From Rhodocyclales bacterium RIFCSPLOWO2_02_FULL_63_24 (lineage in GTDB: Bacteria; Pseudomonadota; Gammaproteobacteria; Burkholderiales; Rhodocyclaceae): DNA of 42,726 nucleotides. Location: assembly GCA_001828935.1 (NCBI GenBank), contig MHZX01000114.1, positions 1 to 42,726 of the forward strand, read 5' to 3'. Every line of letters starts with the position of its first letter. Within the stretch, counting starts at the first letter, position 1. Position numbers and translations under genes: made by a program. The notes beneath the pieces were generated by a model. It was not told the DNA's origin. It saw only the letters and a program-made list of their open reading frames with translations, and did not search any database. This document shows, piece by piece, positions 23,306 to 33,005 of the stretch.

Positions 23306-24399
23306 AGCTCGCCATCGTGCGCCAGAAGTACACCCCTTTCGGCGGCGCCGAGCGCTTTGTCGAGCGCGCGCTGGCGGCGCTCAGGGCACACAACGTCGAT
23401 GTCTCGATCGTCGCCCGCGAATGGCGGGGCGATGCAACAGGCGGCATGCAATGCGTGCGCGTCGATCCCTTCTATCTCGGCCGCACCTGGCGCGACGCCG
23501 GATTTGCGCGCGGCGTGCAGCAGTTGATCGCGCAGCGTCGTTTCGACCTGGTGCAAAGCCATGAACGCATTCCCGGCTGCGACATCTATCGCGCCGGCGA
23601 CGGCGTTCATGCTACCTGGCTGGAGCTAAGGGCGAACGCCACGGATCGGCTGGCGCCGTGGCACCGCTACACGCTCGCGGCGGAAGCCGAAATGTTCCGC
23701 CATCCCGGCCTGCGCACGGTGATCTGCAACTCGCGCATGGTGAGGGACGACATCGCCCGGCGTTTCGGCGTGGCCGATGAAAAGCTGCAGGTGATCTACA
23801 GCGGCGTCGATCTCGATGCTTTCCATCCGCGCCTTCGCGCGGCGCAGGGATTGGCCTTGCGCGAGAAAAGCGGCATCGATCCAGTTACCCCGGTAATCCT
23901 GTTTGTCGGCTCCGGCTACCAGCGCAAGGGGCTGCGCACGCTGCTCAACGCCCTGCCGCGGATGCGGCGCACCGATGCACGGCTATGGGTGGTCGGCCGC
24001 GACAAGGAGGAAGCGCTGATGCGCAAGCTGGCGCAGACGCTGGGTGTGGACGACCGCGTGCTGTTTCTCGGCGCGCAGACCGACGTCAAGCCCTTCTATG
24101 GTGCGGCCGATGTATTCGCCCTGCCGACGCTTTACGATCCCTTTCCCAATGCCGCGCTGGAGGCCTTGGCCTGTGGCCTGCCGCTGGTCACCACCGCCAC
24201 CTGCGGCGCGGCGGAATTGCTCACTCCAGCCAACGGCGTGGTGATCGCCGCCGGCGATGCAGCCGTTCTGGCGGAAAGCCTGGACATGCTGTGCGCCCGC
24301 GCACCGGAGATGCGGGATGCCGCCCGTGCCAGCGTCGCCCATCTCGATCTGGCGGCGATGGCGGCGCAGCTGATGGCCCTCTATTCCCGTTTGGTCTGA
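23302..24399 (+). CDS. LPS core glycosyltransferase, GT4 (WaaG-like)
   Basis: The 365-residue GT-B enzyme has the WaaG-type N-terminus MKLAIVRQKYTPFGGAERFVE, the acceptor region SHERIPGCDIYRAGDG, and the donor-side GT4 motif with two glutamates (DPFPNAALEALACGLP). WaaG-like enzymes add a hexose to the first LPS core heptose. The start at 23302 restores the family N-terminus; a frame from 23263 adds only repeat-derived residues. Its last 19 bases overlap the convergent gene's 3' end (24381-24399). Confidence 0.9.
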   Translation: MKLAIVRQKYTPFGGAERFVERALAALRAHNVDVSIVAREWRGDATGGMQCVRVDPFYLGRTWRDAGFARGVQQLIAQRRFDLVQSHERIPGCDIYRAGDGVHATWLELRANATDRLAPWHRYTLAAEAEMFRHPGLRTVICNSRMVRDDIARRFGVADEKLQVIYSGVDLDAFHPRLRAAQGLALREKSGIDPVTPVILFVGSGYQRKGLRTLLNALPRMRRTDARLWVVGRDKEEALMRKLAQTLGVDDRVLFLGAQTDVKPFYGAADVFALPTLYDPFPNAALEALACGLPLVTTATCGAAELLTPANGVVIAAGDAAVLAESLDMLCARAPEMRDAARASVAHLDLAAMAAQLMALYSRLV

Positions 24400-25523
24400 C
24401 GTTCGGCATCCGCCACCACGGGCCGCAGGCGCTCGACCAAGGCGGCGAAGGAGAAGCGCTGCAGATGCGCCTGCGCCAGTTCCGGCTGCGGCCGGGCACG
24501 GCCCGCCAGCAGTTCATCGAGCAGCTTGCCGAAATCGGCACCGCCGTCCTGGCGCGGATCGCGGTAGAGAAAGCCGGTCTCGCCTTGCCGGACGGTTTCC
24601 GTGAAGGGAGGCGCATCCACTGCTATCACGGGCGTGCCGCAGGCCTGCGCCTCGATGATGTTGAGGCCCAGCGCCTCCTTTTCCGGCAGGCCGGAAAGCA
24701 GGTAGTCGAGCTGCCGGTAAATCGCCGCGACGTTGCCCTGCTGGCCCCAGAAGCGCACCTGTCCGACGGGCAGCGCGGCGAGCGCTTGGTCGAGATCGCG
24801 CACCGAGGCATAACCGCCACTGCCGAAGATTTCCAGATTTACCTGCGGCAAGCGCGCCAGTACCGGCGCCAGATGCGCGAACAAGAGCGGGAATTGTTTG
24901 ATGGGTGTCAGCCGCGAAACGATGCCCAGCGTGAGGCCGGCACGCCGCGCGAATGCCGGGTGTGGCCGCAGTATTTCGGTCAGTGGCTCGATCCAGCCCA
25001 GCAGGCGGTCGCGGCTCTTGCGTCGGTCCCAGTCGTAGCGGCTGCGACGGCGGACGCCATGCGTGTCGGAGATTTCGCTTCGCGGGCCGACGTCGGCGAC
25101 GCCATACAGCGCTTCGTTCCAGGCCGGCAGGCCTGCCGCCAGGAGCCCGTCGCGCACCCAGCAGGACACCGCGTAGATGCGATCGTGAGCAGCGAAGGCG
25201 GCCGGGTCGCGTCCCTGCACCGGCATATGGGCGACGGCGGTACGCAGGGTTTGTGGCGTGGAGCAACGCAATTCGCCGGGTAGTGGGCCATGCGACAGCA
25301 GCCACAGCGGCCCGGTCGGGAGATGGCGCCGCAGCTTGGTTTGGTCGGCGACGGTGATGCGTTCGGTGTCGGGCGGCAGCCCGAGACCCTCCCAGAATCC
25401 CGCACGCGGATGCACCAGCAGTCGCGTCGGCACGCCGAGGTGCGACAGCGCGCGGCAGAGGAAGGCGGTGTACACCTCGCCGCCGCCGAAATGGGGCTGG
25501 AGGTTGATCTGGACCAGCTTCAT
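24381..25523 (-). CDS. Glycosyltransferase, GT4 family
   Basis: The 380-residue protein begins MKLVQINLQPHFGGGEVYTAFL, a typical nucleotide-sugar GT-B N-terminus. It carries LTLGIVSRLTPIKQFPLL, then the C-terminal donor motif EKEALGLNIIEAQACGTPVIA. It is the last gene of the long reverse-strand LPS operon, coupled to the O-antigen ligase by ATGA (25520-25523). Its sugar specificity is not evident. Confidence 0.88.
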   Translation of the reverse strand: MKLVQINLQPHFGGGEVYTAFLCRALSHLGVPTRLLVHPRAGFWEGLGLPPDTERITVADQTKLRRHLPTGPLWLLSHGPLPGELRCSTPQTLRTAVAHMPVQGRDPAAFAAHDRIYAVSCWVRDGLLAAGLPAWNEALYGVADVGPRSEISDTHGVRRRSRYDWDRRKSRDRLLGWIEPLTEILRPHPAFARRAGLTLGIVSRLTPIKQFPLLFAHLAPVLARLPQVNLEIFGSGGYASVRDLDQALAALPVGQVRFWGQQGNVAAIYRQLDYLLSGLPEKEALGLNIIEAQACGTPVIAVDAPPFTETVRQGETGFLYRDPRQDGGADFGKLLDELLAGRARPQPELAQAHLQRFSFAALVERLRPVVADAERQTKRE

Positions 25524-26806
25524 GTCTGCCGTGGCGCAGGCTTCATGGCTGCAATCAACACGCCGCAGATAAAGGCGAACAGCCCCAGCCGCCAACCCGA
25601 GAAATGGCCGTCGAGCAGGCAGCGCAAAAGATAGCCGCCGATCAGAAAGCAGAACATCAAGCCGGCGGCGTCATGGTGTTGACGAAACTGCCGCCAGCCG
25701 CCGCGCATGGCCAGTCCGGCGGTGAGCAGAAGCAGGACAAGGCCAGGCAATCCGGCTGCAAGGGCAAAATCCAGCCAGCCGCTGTGGCTGCTGACCATTC
25801 CAGGATAGCCGTACTTTTCGGCCATTGCACGGCCGAAGCCATCGCGGCCGAAACCGAGACCCAGAGGATGCTCGCCGATGGCAAGCACGGCTTGATGCGC
25901 CCAGGCGGCTCGGGCATAGGCTGACTCTTCGAGAACTGCGCCAGACGGTGTCGGGGGGCGCAATGCCTTGTTGCCATGCAGCCAGTATTGACTATGGGAA
26001 TTCCAGCCAATCGCCAGAGATTCCTTTAATCCGCTCCAGCGGGGGTCAAGCGCAACAGACGCGCTGCCCAAGGCTATTGCAATAAACGCCAAGAAGATCA
26101 TGCGCCGGCTACGCAAGCCAATCCAGACAGTAGTTGCCAATAGCAGTACCACACTGACAACTGTTCCGTTGCGCGAGCGTAGCGCGGCGTCTGCCAAGAA
26201 AGAAATCGCTAGCCCAACCCAGCCGGACCGTGCTGCAATAACCGCAACTTGCAGTCCAGCGAGTTGGACTGCAAGTCGCTCGGCGACGAGAATTGAAAGC
26301 AGGAAGCCATTCAGGCTGCTTTGATAGTCGTTTTGACCGAACGGAATTATTGATACAGGCCATCCGGTCGCCATCCCGTTATCCACCCACGACATCAGTT
26401 GCCAGCCAAAAACCCAAAGCATGTGCCCCAGCAACGCCGCGATAATCGATTGAATGGCCCTATTGGGGCCTATCCGCGAGGAAGCGAAGGCGGCCAAGGC
26501 TGCGGTAAGTATCGGCTGCAGCCAATCGCCGCGCAGGTTGTCCAGCGCAACAGTCGGCGCTGGTGCCACGGCGAGGGAATGCAGCAGCAGCCAAGCGGTC
26601 GCCGCCGCGAGACCCCAGGCCGCTGGTTTCAAGGCAGGGGGAAGCGGCAGGCGCGTTGCGCGAGTCAAGGGCGGCAATAGCGCTAGTAGTCCAATCAGCA
26701 GCAAGAGGTTGCGCAGGGCAATGGTATGCGGAATGGGAAAAATGAAAACGACCGCGACGAGCCAGGTCTGCCAGAACCAAGCCATCGCTCGGATTGTTGG
26801 TGTCAT
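25520..26806 (-). CDS. waaL: O-antigen ligase (WaaL/Wzy_C family)
   Basis: The 428-residue protein has about 11 membrane helices and one large periplasmic loop (about residues 250-345) holding the family's functional pattern: SHSQYWLHGNKAL, then GEHPLGLGFG and SSHSGWLDF, with the H-x-x-G-L-type arrangement. Such enzymes join undecaprenyl-linked O-polysaccharide to lipid A-core, or act as O-antigen polymerases; the two cannot be separated with certainty here. It overlaps both neighbours by ATGA. Bases 26552-26575 are a copy of the dispersed repeat, read as VAPAPTVA in a loop. Confidence 0.82.
   Translation of the reverse strand: MTPTIRAMAWFWQTWLVAVVFIFPIPHTIALRNLLLLIGLLALLPPLTRATRLPLPPALKPAAWGLAAATAWLLLHSLAVAPAPTVALDNLRGDWLQPILTAALAAFASSRIGPNRAIQSIIAALLGHMLWVFGWQLMSWVDNGMATGWPVSIIPFGQNDYQSSLNGFLLSILVAERLAVQLAGLQVAVIAARSGWVGLAISFLADAALRSRNGTVVSVVLLLATTVWIGLRSRRMIFLAFIAIALGSASVALDPRWSGLKESLAIGWNSHSQYWLHGNKALRPPTPSGAVLEESAYARAAWAHQAVLAIGEHPLGLGFGRDGFGRAMAEKYGYPGMVSSHSGWLDFALAAGLPGLVLLLLTAGLAMRGGWRQFRQHHDAAGLMFCFLIGGYLLRCLLDGHFSGWRLGLFAFICGVLIAAMKPAPRQT
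26552..26575 (+). repeat. Dispersed repeat, AGTCGGCGCTGG family (copy in waaL)
   Basis: 22 of 24 bases match the matA/asnB copies. It is read on the reverse strand as AVAPAPTV within the ligase. Confidence 0.65.
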
Positions 26807-27780
26807 TTGCCGACGCCGCCCACCCAGGAGCGCAGCCAGTGGCGGGCGATCCGACGTCGTTGCGGGTTATCGCGGGCGTGGCGCCAGAGCAACGCGAGAA
26901 AAACCTCGGTACGCAGCGCGACGAGCCGGCAGCGGGCCGTTGCGCGGTTTGGCATTTTCGCTAGCAGATGGAATATCGATAGGGCGCCATCCACCAGTTG
27001 GTACTCCAGAAGCGCATACAGTTCGGTGTCCGCCACAATGCTTGCTGCCAGTTCAGTCTGGGCGAGGGCATTCGTAATGCTACTTTCGACGATGACTTCA
27101 AGCCGTTTCTGCGTGGCTTCGGGTGTGGCTTTCCGGATCGGAATCCGGTAGTTCACCGCAATGCGCGGCAGATAAGATATTCGCCGGGCAGCGAGCAGCG
27201 CCTGTGTGGTCCAGATGACATCCTCGTGGATCAGGCGTGGAACGAAGCGAAAGTGGTTCGTTTCAATGAAGTCGCGGCGGTACAGGTGCATCCAGACCAT
27301 GTGCAGAAAGCGTCCAGCCTTCAGGCGCACACGCAGCCACTCGCTGCCGGGGATGATTCCAGTTGCCGGTGCATCCGGGTAGATTGGGTGGTCTGGCCTG
27401 CGGCCTTCGTAATGGTAACGGGCGTTGAACAGCACCATATCGAGCTGTCCGCTTTCGGCGCTGGCGATGGCTTCTGCGTAGGCGTCGGGCTCGATGAAGT
27501 CATCCGAATCGACGAAGGCCAGATACTTGCCGCGGGCCGCATCGAGGCCGGTATTGCGCGCCGCCGAAAGTCCGCCGTTTTCCTGGCGGATCACGCGCAT
27601 CTGCGGTAGGCGCGGGGTGAACCCGGCAAGGATGCGTGGGCAGTCATCGGTCGAGCCGTCGTCGACGACGATGATCTCGTCGGCCGGCGGTTCCAGCGCG
27701 GCGAGGCTTTCCAGGCAGCGCGGCAGGTAGGGCGCGACGTTGTAAACGGGGACCACCAACGAGAGCAAAGGCGTGCTCAT
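26803..27780 (-). CDS. Glycosyltransferase family 2
   Basis: The 325-residue protein has the GT2 opening LLSLVVPVYNVAPYLPRCLESL, the nucleotide motif VVDDGSTDDCP, NGGLSAARNTGLDAA, and the metal-binding D-x-D as FVDSDDFIEPD. It is an inverting GT-A enzyme of cytoplasmic glycan assembly. The ATG at 27780 is supported by the ATGA overlap with the upstream gene (27777-27780). Confidence 0.92.
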   Translation of the reverse strand: MSTPLLSLVVPVYNVAPYLPRCLESLAALEPPADEIIVVDDGSTDDCPRILAGFTPRLPQMRVIRQENGGLSAARNTGLDAARGKYLAFVDSDDFIEPDAYAEAIASAESGQLDMVLFNARYHYEGRRPDHPIYPDAPATGIIPGSEWLRVRLKAGRFLHMVWMHLYRRDFIETNHFRFVPRLIHEDVIWTTQALLAARRISYLPRIAVNYRIPIRKATPEATQKRLEVIVESSITNALAQTELAASIVADTELYALLEYQLVDGALSIFHLLAKMPNRATARCRLVALRTEVFLALLWRHARDNPQRRRIARHWLRSWVGGVGK

Positions 27781-28754
27781 TGCAGTCGTCCCCGTTTGCC
27801 CTGGTGCCAGGCCAGCAGGCTCTGGTGCAGCGTTGCAGCGCGCCGGGCGTAGGTGTGCTGCGCCATGACATGCGCGTGACAGCGCTCGGCCATGCCGCGT
27901 GCGGCGGCGAAGTTTGTCAGCCAGTATTCGATCTGCGCCACGCAGTCGTCCAGCCCGTCGAATTCGGCCCAGTTCTCGCTGGACGTGAAGTCGTCGCGAG
28001 CGTGGGTGCGGCGGTCGCAGAGCAGGAAGCCGCCGCAGGCCGGGATGCCGTAGCAACGCTCGGGCAGGCCCGAGGCCAGCGGTGCGCCGTAGTCGCAGGA
28101 GGCGCCGAAGTTGAGGTTGATGCGGCTGGTCTGGATCAGGTCCACCTGCTCCTCGACGCTCATGCCGGCGGAATCGCGGAACAGAAAGCGGACCTTGCGC
28201 GCGGCCAGTCGCTCGCCCAGCGCGGCGAAGAACTCCTGGCGGCTGCGCATTTCCTTGTAGCGGCTGCCGTCCATGGCGCCGAAGAAACTGACGTCGTACT
28301 CATAACGGGCCGGATCGCGCAGTCCGGCCAGTGTCGCGTCATGCAGATGGTAGCGGGAAATATCAGCGGCATTCGGCAGGTAGAGCACGCTGTCGGCGAA
28401 ATCGCGTTGCGAGTCGATCAGCGTGTGGGTGGCGTAGATGTCGTAGAGGCGCGCACGATCCAGCCAGTCCAGCCGCCACGATGCCCGGTTCAGGTAGTGC
28501 GGCGCATCCTGATTCCAGACGAAGAGCGGGATGCCCTGGTGGCGAAGGAAGCGATGCATGCCCCAGATAGCGAGCGGATGGCGCAGACCTTCGTAGAACC
28601 AGGTATAGGCGCCGAGAATGCGCTGCGGTTCGCTGCGCTCGGCGTCCTGCCAGCGCCGACTTTCGCGCAAGGTCAACCCGCGTGCGGCGAGTTCCCGCCG
28701 CAAGGCCGGATGCAGGCTGCCGTGGGCGATCAGCAGGACATCCCGTGTGGTCAT
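27777..28754 (-). CDS. CgeB-like glycosyltransferase (GT1_2 type)
   Basis: The 325-residue protein shows the CgeB pattern: LFVWNQDAPHYLNRASWRLDWL, VLYLPNAADIS, and a C-terminal block (LNFGASCDYGAPLASGLPERCYGIPACGGFLLCD, given here as landmarks) with the PARTFEAA-like donor site represented as LPERCYGIPA. The family is poorly characterised but usually found in surface-polysaccharide clusters. ATGA overlaps are present at both ends. Confidence 0.82.
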   Translation of the reverse strand: MTTRDVLLIAHGSLHPALRRELAARGLTLRESRRWQDAERSEPQRILGAYTWFYEGLRHPLAIWGMHRFLRHQGIPLFVWNQDAPHYLNRASWRLDWLDRARLYDIYATHTLIDSQRDFADSVLYLPNAADISRYHLHDATLAGLRDPARYEYDVSFFGAMDGSRYKEMRSRQEFFAALGERLAARKVRFLFRDSAGMSVEEQVDLIQTSRINLNFGASCDYGAPLASGLPERCYGIPACGGFLLCDRRTHARDDFTSSENWAEFDGLDDCVAQIEYWLTNFAAARGMAERCHAHVMAQHTYARRAATLHQSLLAWHQGKRGRLQ

Positions 28755-29464
28755 GCCACGCGGTGGAAAAAGAACACGTTCTTGCGGATCAGCGAAAAAT
28801 CCAGTGCGAAGCCTTGCGCTACCAGGCCGGCGAACATCTCCGACAGCACGCGGTCGCCGAGCACGTCGGGATGCGTTTCGACGCAAATCTTATGCACCAT
28901 CGACAAATCGGCGCCGGTGAAGAATTCGGCCTCGCCGCCTTCGATGTCCACAATCAGGAACGTGGGCTTGGCGCGCGCCAGCTCGGCATTCAGGTCGAGC
29001 TGTTTGACCGTGATGGCGCGGCCTCCCGCGCGATGCGCGGAAGAAGCCCAAAAGTCGCTTTCGAGGTGGAACTCGCGTTCGCCCTCGCCCTTCGCCAGCA
29101 GCGCGTTGATCAGCGTCGGCGCCACGTCGTTCTTCGCGTGCGTTTCGCGGATCAGCTGGATCAGTTCCGGATTGGCTTCGTAGGCGAAGACCTTCGCCGC
29201 ACCCGTGCGCTTGGCGCAGAAAGCCGAAAGGAAACCGAGCCCGGCGCCGACCTCGAACACCACATCGTCGTCGGCGAGACGCTTCGAGATGATTTCGATC
29301 TCTTTCGCTTCGTAGTCGCCCAAATATATCTCGCGGGCAATGCCTGGCGAAACCAGCTTGTGTTTCACCGGCAGCATGACGCCGTGGTTGTCGGCCCAGT
29401 CGGGCTGTTTGAAGCGCCAGGCTAGCTTCTTCAGCTTGCGTGCAGTGCGGCCGTTCTTGCGCAT
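28751..29464 (-). CDS. FkbM-family methyltransferase
   Basis: The 237-residue S-adenosylmethionine-dependent enzyme has motif I VVFEVGAGLGFLSAF, the acidic strand VFAYEANP, and the FkbM block FLIVDIEGGEAEFF. FkbM enzymes methylate hydroxyl groups, often on sugars. In this cluster a terminal O-methylation of the O-chain is plausible. It ends in an ATGA overlap with the CgeB-like gene. Confidence 0.88.
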   Translation of the reverse strand: MRKNGRTARKLKKLAWRFKQPDWADNHGVMLPVKHKLVSPGIAREIYLGDYEAKEIEIISKRLADDDVVFEVGAGLGFLSAFCAKRTGAAKVFAYEANPELIQLIRETHAKNDVAPTLINALLAKGEGEREFHLESDFWASSAHRAGGRAITVKQLDLNAELARAKPTFLIVDIEGGEAEFFTGADLSMVHKICVETHPDVLGDRVLSEMFAGLVAQGFALDFSLIRKNVFFFHRVA

Positions 29465-29467
29465 GGT

Positions 29468-30028
29468 TTATTCCCTGTATTTTTTGACCGTGGCCGGCAC
29501 GCCAGCGACGACTGCGTAGGCCGGCACATCCTCGCGCACCACGGCGCCGGCGGCCACCACTGCACCGTCGCCGATGGTGACGCCGGCCAGGACGACGGCA
29601 TTGGCGCCGAGCCAGACGTCGCGGCCGATGCGTATCGGCAGAGCAGTCACCGGTTGCGAGCGGATCGTCGTGCCGCGGGCGTGGCGGTGTTGGTAGGAGA
29701 CGATGCGCACGCCGGGACCGACCAGCGTGTCCTCGCCGATGTCGACGCCGCCTGTGCCATTGACGATGCTGAAATTGTTGATCTCGACCCGATCGCCCAG
29801 CCGCACGCCGCCGGCGCCGCCCTGCACGTAGGCATAGCGGTTCAGCGTCACCTTGTCGCCGAACCTCACGCCGGGGCTGCGCGAAGCATCAACCGAAGCG
29901 TCAGCGTGGATCTTGCAGTCGCGGCCCAGCGCGATGAGATCGTAGCCCTTGATGTAGGCGGAGAAGGACACCCGGTTGCCGGCGCGCCGCTGCTGCACGA
30001 TAAATAGAAGATGCTTGAGGAGGTTCAC
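29468..30028 (-). CDS. Hexapeptide-repeat acyltransferase
   Basis: The 186-residue protein is a left-handed beta-helix: repeated hexads are visible through [11 protein letters not shown], then [14 protein letters not shown] and [15 protein letters not shown] up to [10 protein letters not shown], ending in [10 protein letters not shown] as in the Xat/NodL-type O-acetyltransferases. The catalytic His is likely in YQHRHA. It probably acetylates a sugar of the surface polysaccharide. The start is a GTG that overlaps the asnB stop (GTGA, 30025-30028). Confidence 0.88.
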   Translation of the reverse strand: MNLLKHLLFIVQQRRAGNRVSFSAYIKGYDLIALGRDCKIHADASVDASRSPGVRFGDKVTLNRYAYVQGGAGGVRLGDRVEINNFSIVNGTGGVDIGEDTLVGPGVRIVSYQHRHARGTTIRSQPVTALPIRIGRDVWLGANAVVLAGVTIGDGAVVAAGAVVREDVPAYAVVAGVPATVKKYRE

Positions 30029-31935
30029 GTCGGATCCAGCGGATGTTGTTCGAGCCAGGCCAGCAGCACGGCGAAAGTGTACATCAGGCGTACGTTGCCT
30101 CGTCCCCGCTGCGCTTCCTGCCACAGCGTTGCAATGGCTGCGGCATCGAGCCAGGGTGCGCGATTTCCGGCAGCCGCAAGCTGGGTTTCGGTCCAGTCGC
30201 GCCAGGCGCCGGCGAAGTTGGCACGCAGCGGCACAGAGAAGCCGTGTTTTTCGCGATTCCAGACGGCTTCGGGCAGATGCCGGCGTGCCAGTGCGCGCAA
30301 CAGCGCCTTGCCGCCCTCGGTGCTCTGCATGCCGGGATTAGCGCTTCGCGCGCCGGTGCTCTGCATGCCGGGATTAGCGCTTCGCGCGCCGGCATCGAAA
30401 TGCACGGCCGCCGGCAGGCTCAGCATGCGGTCCTGCAGCGCTTTGGCCAGCAGCGGCACGCGCACCTCGAGGCCGTGCGCCATGCTGGCGCGGTCGGTCT
30501 TGGCCAGGCAGTTTTCCGAGAGATAGGTCCACAGGTCGGCGCGCAGCAGGGCGGCGCGGTCGTAGTTGCCGTGACTTGCCGCCAGTTCGCGCCAGAGTCC
30601 GAGAGTGTGCTCCGGCCGCGCGGCACGCACGGTTTCGGGTGCCAGATAGCGGCGCAGGTCCTTGCGGCTGCCGGGGTAGTCGCCCAGCTCGACGCGCCGG
30701 TAGAGCAGCAGCTCGGCCCCGGCCAGCGCGCGCCGGCTGAGGCTGGCTGGCGCCAGGCCGTGGCGCAGCAGTCCGCGCAGGGCTTGTTTGCCCAGGCTGT
30801 CGGGGTAGCGGTCGGCAGTGTCGAGAAAGCGCGGATAGCCGCCGAACAGTTCGTCGCCGCCGTCGCCCGAGAGCGCCACCGTGACATGCCGGCGCGTCAG
30901 CCGCGACAGCGCCCAGGTCGGGATGTAGGCCGGGTCGGCGAGCGGCTGGTCAAGGTCGGCCAGCGCGGCGGCTAGCGTGTCCGCGGTCAGTTCAGGCGCG
31001 TCGAGCACATGATGTTCGGTGCCGTAAAGCTCTGCCACGGCTCGTGCGGCGGGGCTTTCGTCGAAGCCGGCCTCGGCGAAGCGCACGCTGAATGTCTTGA
31101 GCGGCTTGGCGCCGGCCTGCGCCATGTAATGCACGACCAGGCTGCTGTCGATGCCGCCGGACAGGAAGGCGCCGAGCGGCACGTCGGACACCAGCTGATC
31201 CTTGACCGCCTGCGCCAGCAAACCATCGGTCTCGGCCACCAGCGCCTCGTGGCTGGGCGGCTTTCCCGCTGCGTCGGGAATGGTCCACCACTGCCGCGCC
31301 GTGGCGCCAGCGCCGACTCTCCACTTCAGGCAGACCCCCGGCGGCAGGGCATGGATGTCGCGCACCAGGGTGTGCGGCGCCAGCGGCGTCTGGAAGGCCA
31401 GGTAGTCGCGCAGGCCTTCGGCATCGAGTCGCTTCGGGAAGGTATTCAGCGCGAAGAAAGGCGCCAGGGTCGAGGCCGCAACCAGGCCATTGGCATGCTC
31501 ACCCCAGAACAGCGGCTTGATGCCCAGCCGGTCACGGGCGAGAAAGATGCTGCCATCCTGTAGGTCGTGGATGGCGAAGGCGAACATGCCGTCTAGCCTG
31601 TCCAACACGGCCTCGCCCCAGTGCCGGTAGCCGGTCAGCAGCACCTCGCTGTCGGAGCGCGTGGCGAAGGCGTGGCCGGCGGCTTCGAGCTCGCGCCGCA
31701 ATGCGGCAAAGTTGTAGATCTCGCCGTTGTAGACCATGGCCAGACGGCCGTCGGCCGTACTCATCGGCTGGCGCCCACCGGCGATGTCGATCACCGCTAA
31801 CCGTGCATGGCCGAGCAGCGCCTCGCCGTGGGCCAGTACCTCGCGCGCGTCGGGGCCGCGTGATTTCAGCGCGGCCAGCGCCGCGTCGAAATCCGCGCGG
31901 AAGGGATCGCCGAACGTGAGCAGGATGCCGCACAT
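30025..31935 (-). CDS. asnB: Glutamine-dependent asparagine synthase-like amidotransferase
   Basis: The 636-residue protein begins MCGI with catalytic Cys2 of the class II glutaminase domain ([17 protein letters not shown] follow). The synthetase domain carries the PP-loop [12 protein letters not shown] (about residue 261) and [12 protein letters not shown]. In LPS or capsule clusters such enzymes usually amidate a sugar uronate rather than aspartate. Two features are unusual: residues about 516-539 are two tandem [12 protein letters not shown] units inserted before [12 protein letters not shown], and 31295-31318 encodes VGAGATAR from the second repeat family. Confidence 0.92.
   Translation of the reverse strand: MCGILLTFGDPFRADFDAALAALKSRGPDAREVLAHGEALLGHARLAVIDIAGGRQPMSTADGRLAMVYNGEIYNFAALRRELEAAGHAFATRSDSEVLLTGYRHWGEAVLDRLDGMFAFAIHDLQDGSIFLARDRLGIKPLFWGEHANGLVAASTLAPFFALNTFPKRLDAEGLRDYLAFQTPLAPHTLVRDIHALPPGVCLKWRVGAGATARQWWTIPDAAGKPPSHEALVAETDGLLAQAVKDQLVSDVPLGAFLSGGIDSSLVVHYMAQAGAKPLKTFSVRFAEAGFDESPAARAVAELYGTEHHVLDAPELTADTLAAALADLDQPLADPAYIPTWALSRLTRRHVTVALSGDGGDELFGGYPRFLDTADRYPDSLGKQALRGLLRHGLAPASLSRRALAGAELLLYRRVELGDYPGSRKDLRRYLAPETVRAARPEHTLGLWRELAASHGNYDRAALLRADLWTYLSENCLAKTDRASMAHGLEVRVPLLAKALQDRMLSLPAAVHFDAGARSANPGMQSTGARSANPGMQSTEGGKALLRALARRHLPEAVWNREKHGFSVPLRANFAGAWRDWTETQLAAAGNRAPWLDAAAIATLWQEAQRGRGNVRLMYTFAVLLAWLEQHPLDPT
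30319..30390 (-). repeat. Tandem in-frame repeat, RSGNPGTQS family (copy in asnB)
   Basis: Two identical 36-base units in direct tandem (30319-30354 and 30355-30390) encode [12 protein letters not shown] twice without shifting the frame. They align with the waaQ and polA copies. Confidence 0.9.
31295..31318 (-). repeat. Dispersed repeat, AGTCGGCGCTGG family (copy in asnB)
   Basis: Identical over 24 bases to 5194-5217 in matA, on the opposite strand. It is read in frame as VGAGATAR in the loop before QWWTIP. Confidence 0.75.
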
Positions 31936-33005
31936 CAGCAGATCTCCCGCGCCAGGGCTTCCCAGGCATCCAGCGCGCGCTCGGCGGCATAGGGCGCCAG
32001 CGCCGCGTCGACCGCCGCGGAGCCCGGCTTCGGCGCCGCCAGTGCATCGCGCATCGCCGCCGCCAGCGCAGCGACATCGTCGCAGGGCACCAGTCCGTGC
32101 ACCAGTTCGCCGCGCAGGATTTCGCGCGGGCCGGAGGGGCAGTCGGTGCTGATCACACGCGTGCCGCAGACCAGTGCCTCGATCAGCACATTGGGCAGGC
32201 CCTCGTGGTCGGAACACAGCACCAGCAACTCGGCTGCGGCCATCCAGGGGTAGGGGTTGGTCTGAAAGTCGGCGACGAGGACACGGTGTTGCAGGCCGTG
32301 TTGCGCGATCAGTGTCGCCAGGTTGGTGTCCGGCGGAGTCAGCAGCACCAGTTGTTGCGGCAGGTCGGCCTGGGCGTAGGCGGCCAGCAGCAGGTCGTGG
32401 CGTTTCTGCGCGGCGTAGCGGCCGACGTGCAGGATGTAGGGTTGGCGTGGCCGCTCGGGGCAGGGTTCTGCGGCCAAGGCACGGATCGCGGCGAAATTGA
32501 AGGGGTTGCCGATTACGCCTATTCGCTTGGCGTCGATGTCGAAGGCCGCCTGCAAATCAGCGGCTACGCCCTGCGATACGGCGACCAGCGGCCGTGCGCC
32601 ATAGAGCGCTCGGTAGCGTGCCGTGCGTCGCTGCGCCTTGGCCGCCGGCAGACGTGCGATCTCTGCCGACAGCGTGTTGGCGATGCGGCAGACATGGCGC
32701 GGTGCCTTGGCCAGCGCCGCGACTTCGTCGGCGAAGGGCAGGGTCGATACCAGCAGGTCGGGCTGGTTCGATGCCAGCAGACGGTTCAAGCGCCAGGCCA
32801 GGCGCCGCTTGCCCAGCCAGCCGCGACCGGGGCGCGCGGCCAGCGCCTGGAAGCGACAGCCGGCAGGCGGCGGGTATTTGCCGGCATCCTCGCAGACGAT
32901 GAAATTCACCTCGTGTCCGCGCGCCGCGAGGCCGCCGGCTATCTTCGCCAGCGCCTTTTCGGCGCCGCCGCCGGCGAGGTTGGTGGTGAACAGTGCGAAC
33001 TTCAT
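31935..33005 (-). CDS. Glycosyltransferase, GT4 family
   Basis: The 356-residue GT-B protein opens MKFALFTTNLAGGGAEKALAK, typical of polysaccharide GT4 enzymes. It has YILHVGRYAAQKRHDLLL at the domain boundary and the donor motif CSDHEGLPNVLIEALVCG with the two conserved glutamates. The stop and the asnB start share one base (TGATG). The upstream in-frame extension is antisense-like and rejected. Confidence 0.92.
   Translation of the reverse strand: MKFALFTTNLAGGGAEKALAKIAGGLAARGHEVNFIVCEDAGKYPPPAGCRFQALAARPGRGWLGKRRLAWRLNRLLASNQPDLLVSTLPFADEVAALAKAPRHVCRIANTLSAEIARLPAAKAQRRTARYRALYGARPLVAVSQGVAADLQAAFDIDAKRIGVIGNPFNFAAIRALAAEPCPERPRQPYILHVGRYAAQKRHDLLLAAYAQADLPQQLVLLTPPDTNLATLIAQHGLQHRVLVADFQTNPYPWMAAAELLVLCSDHEGLPNVLIEALVCGTRVISTDCPSGPREILRGELVHGLVPCDDVAALAAAMRDALAAPKPGSAAVDAALAPYAAERALDAWEALAREIC

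Noticed and set aside
30319-30390. CRISPR-like repeats in asnB
   Set aside because: Two adjacent identical units with no spacer, inside a reading frame; this is a tandem duplication.
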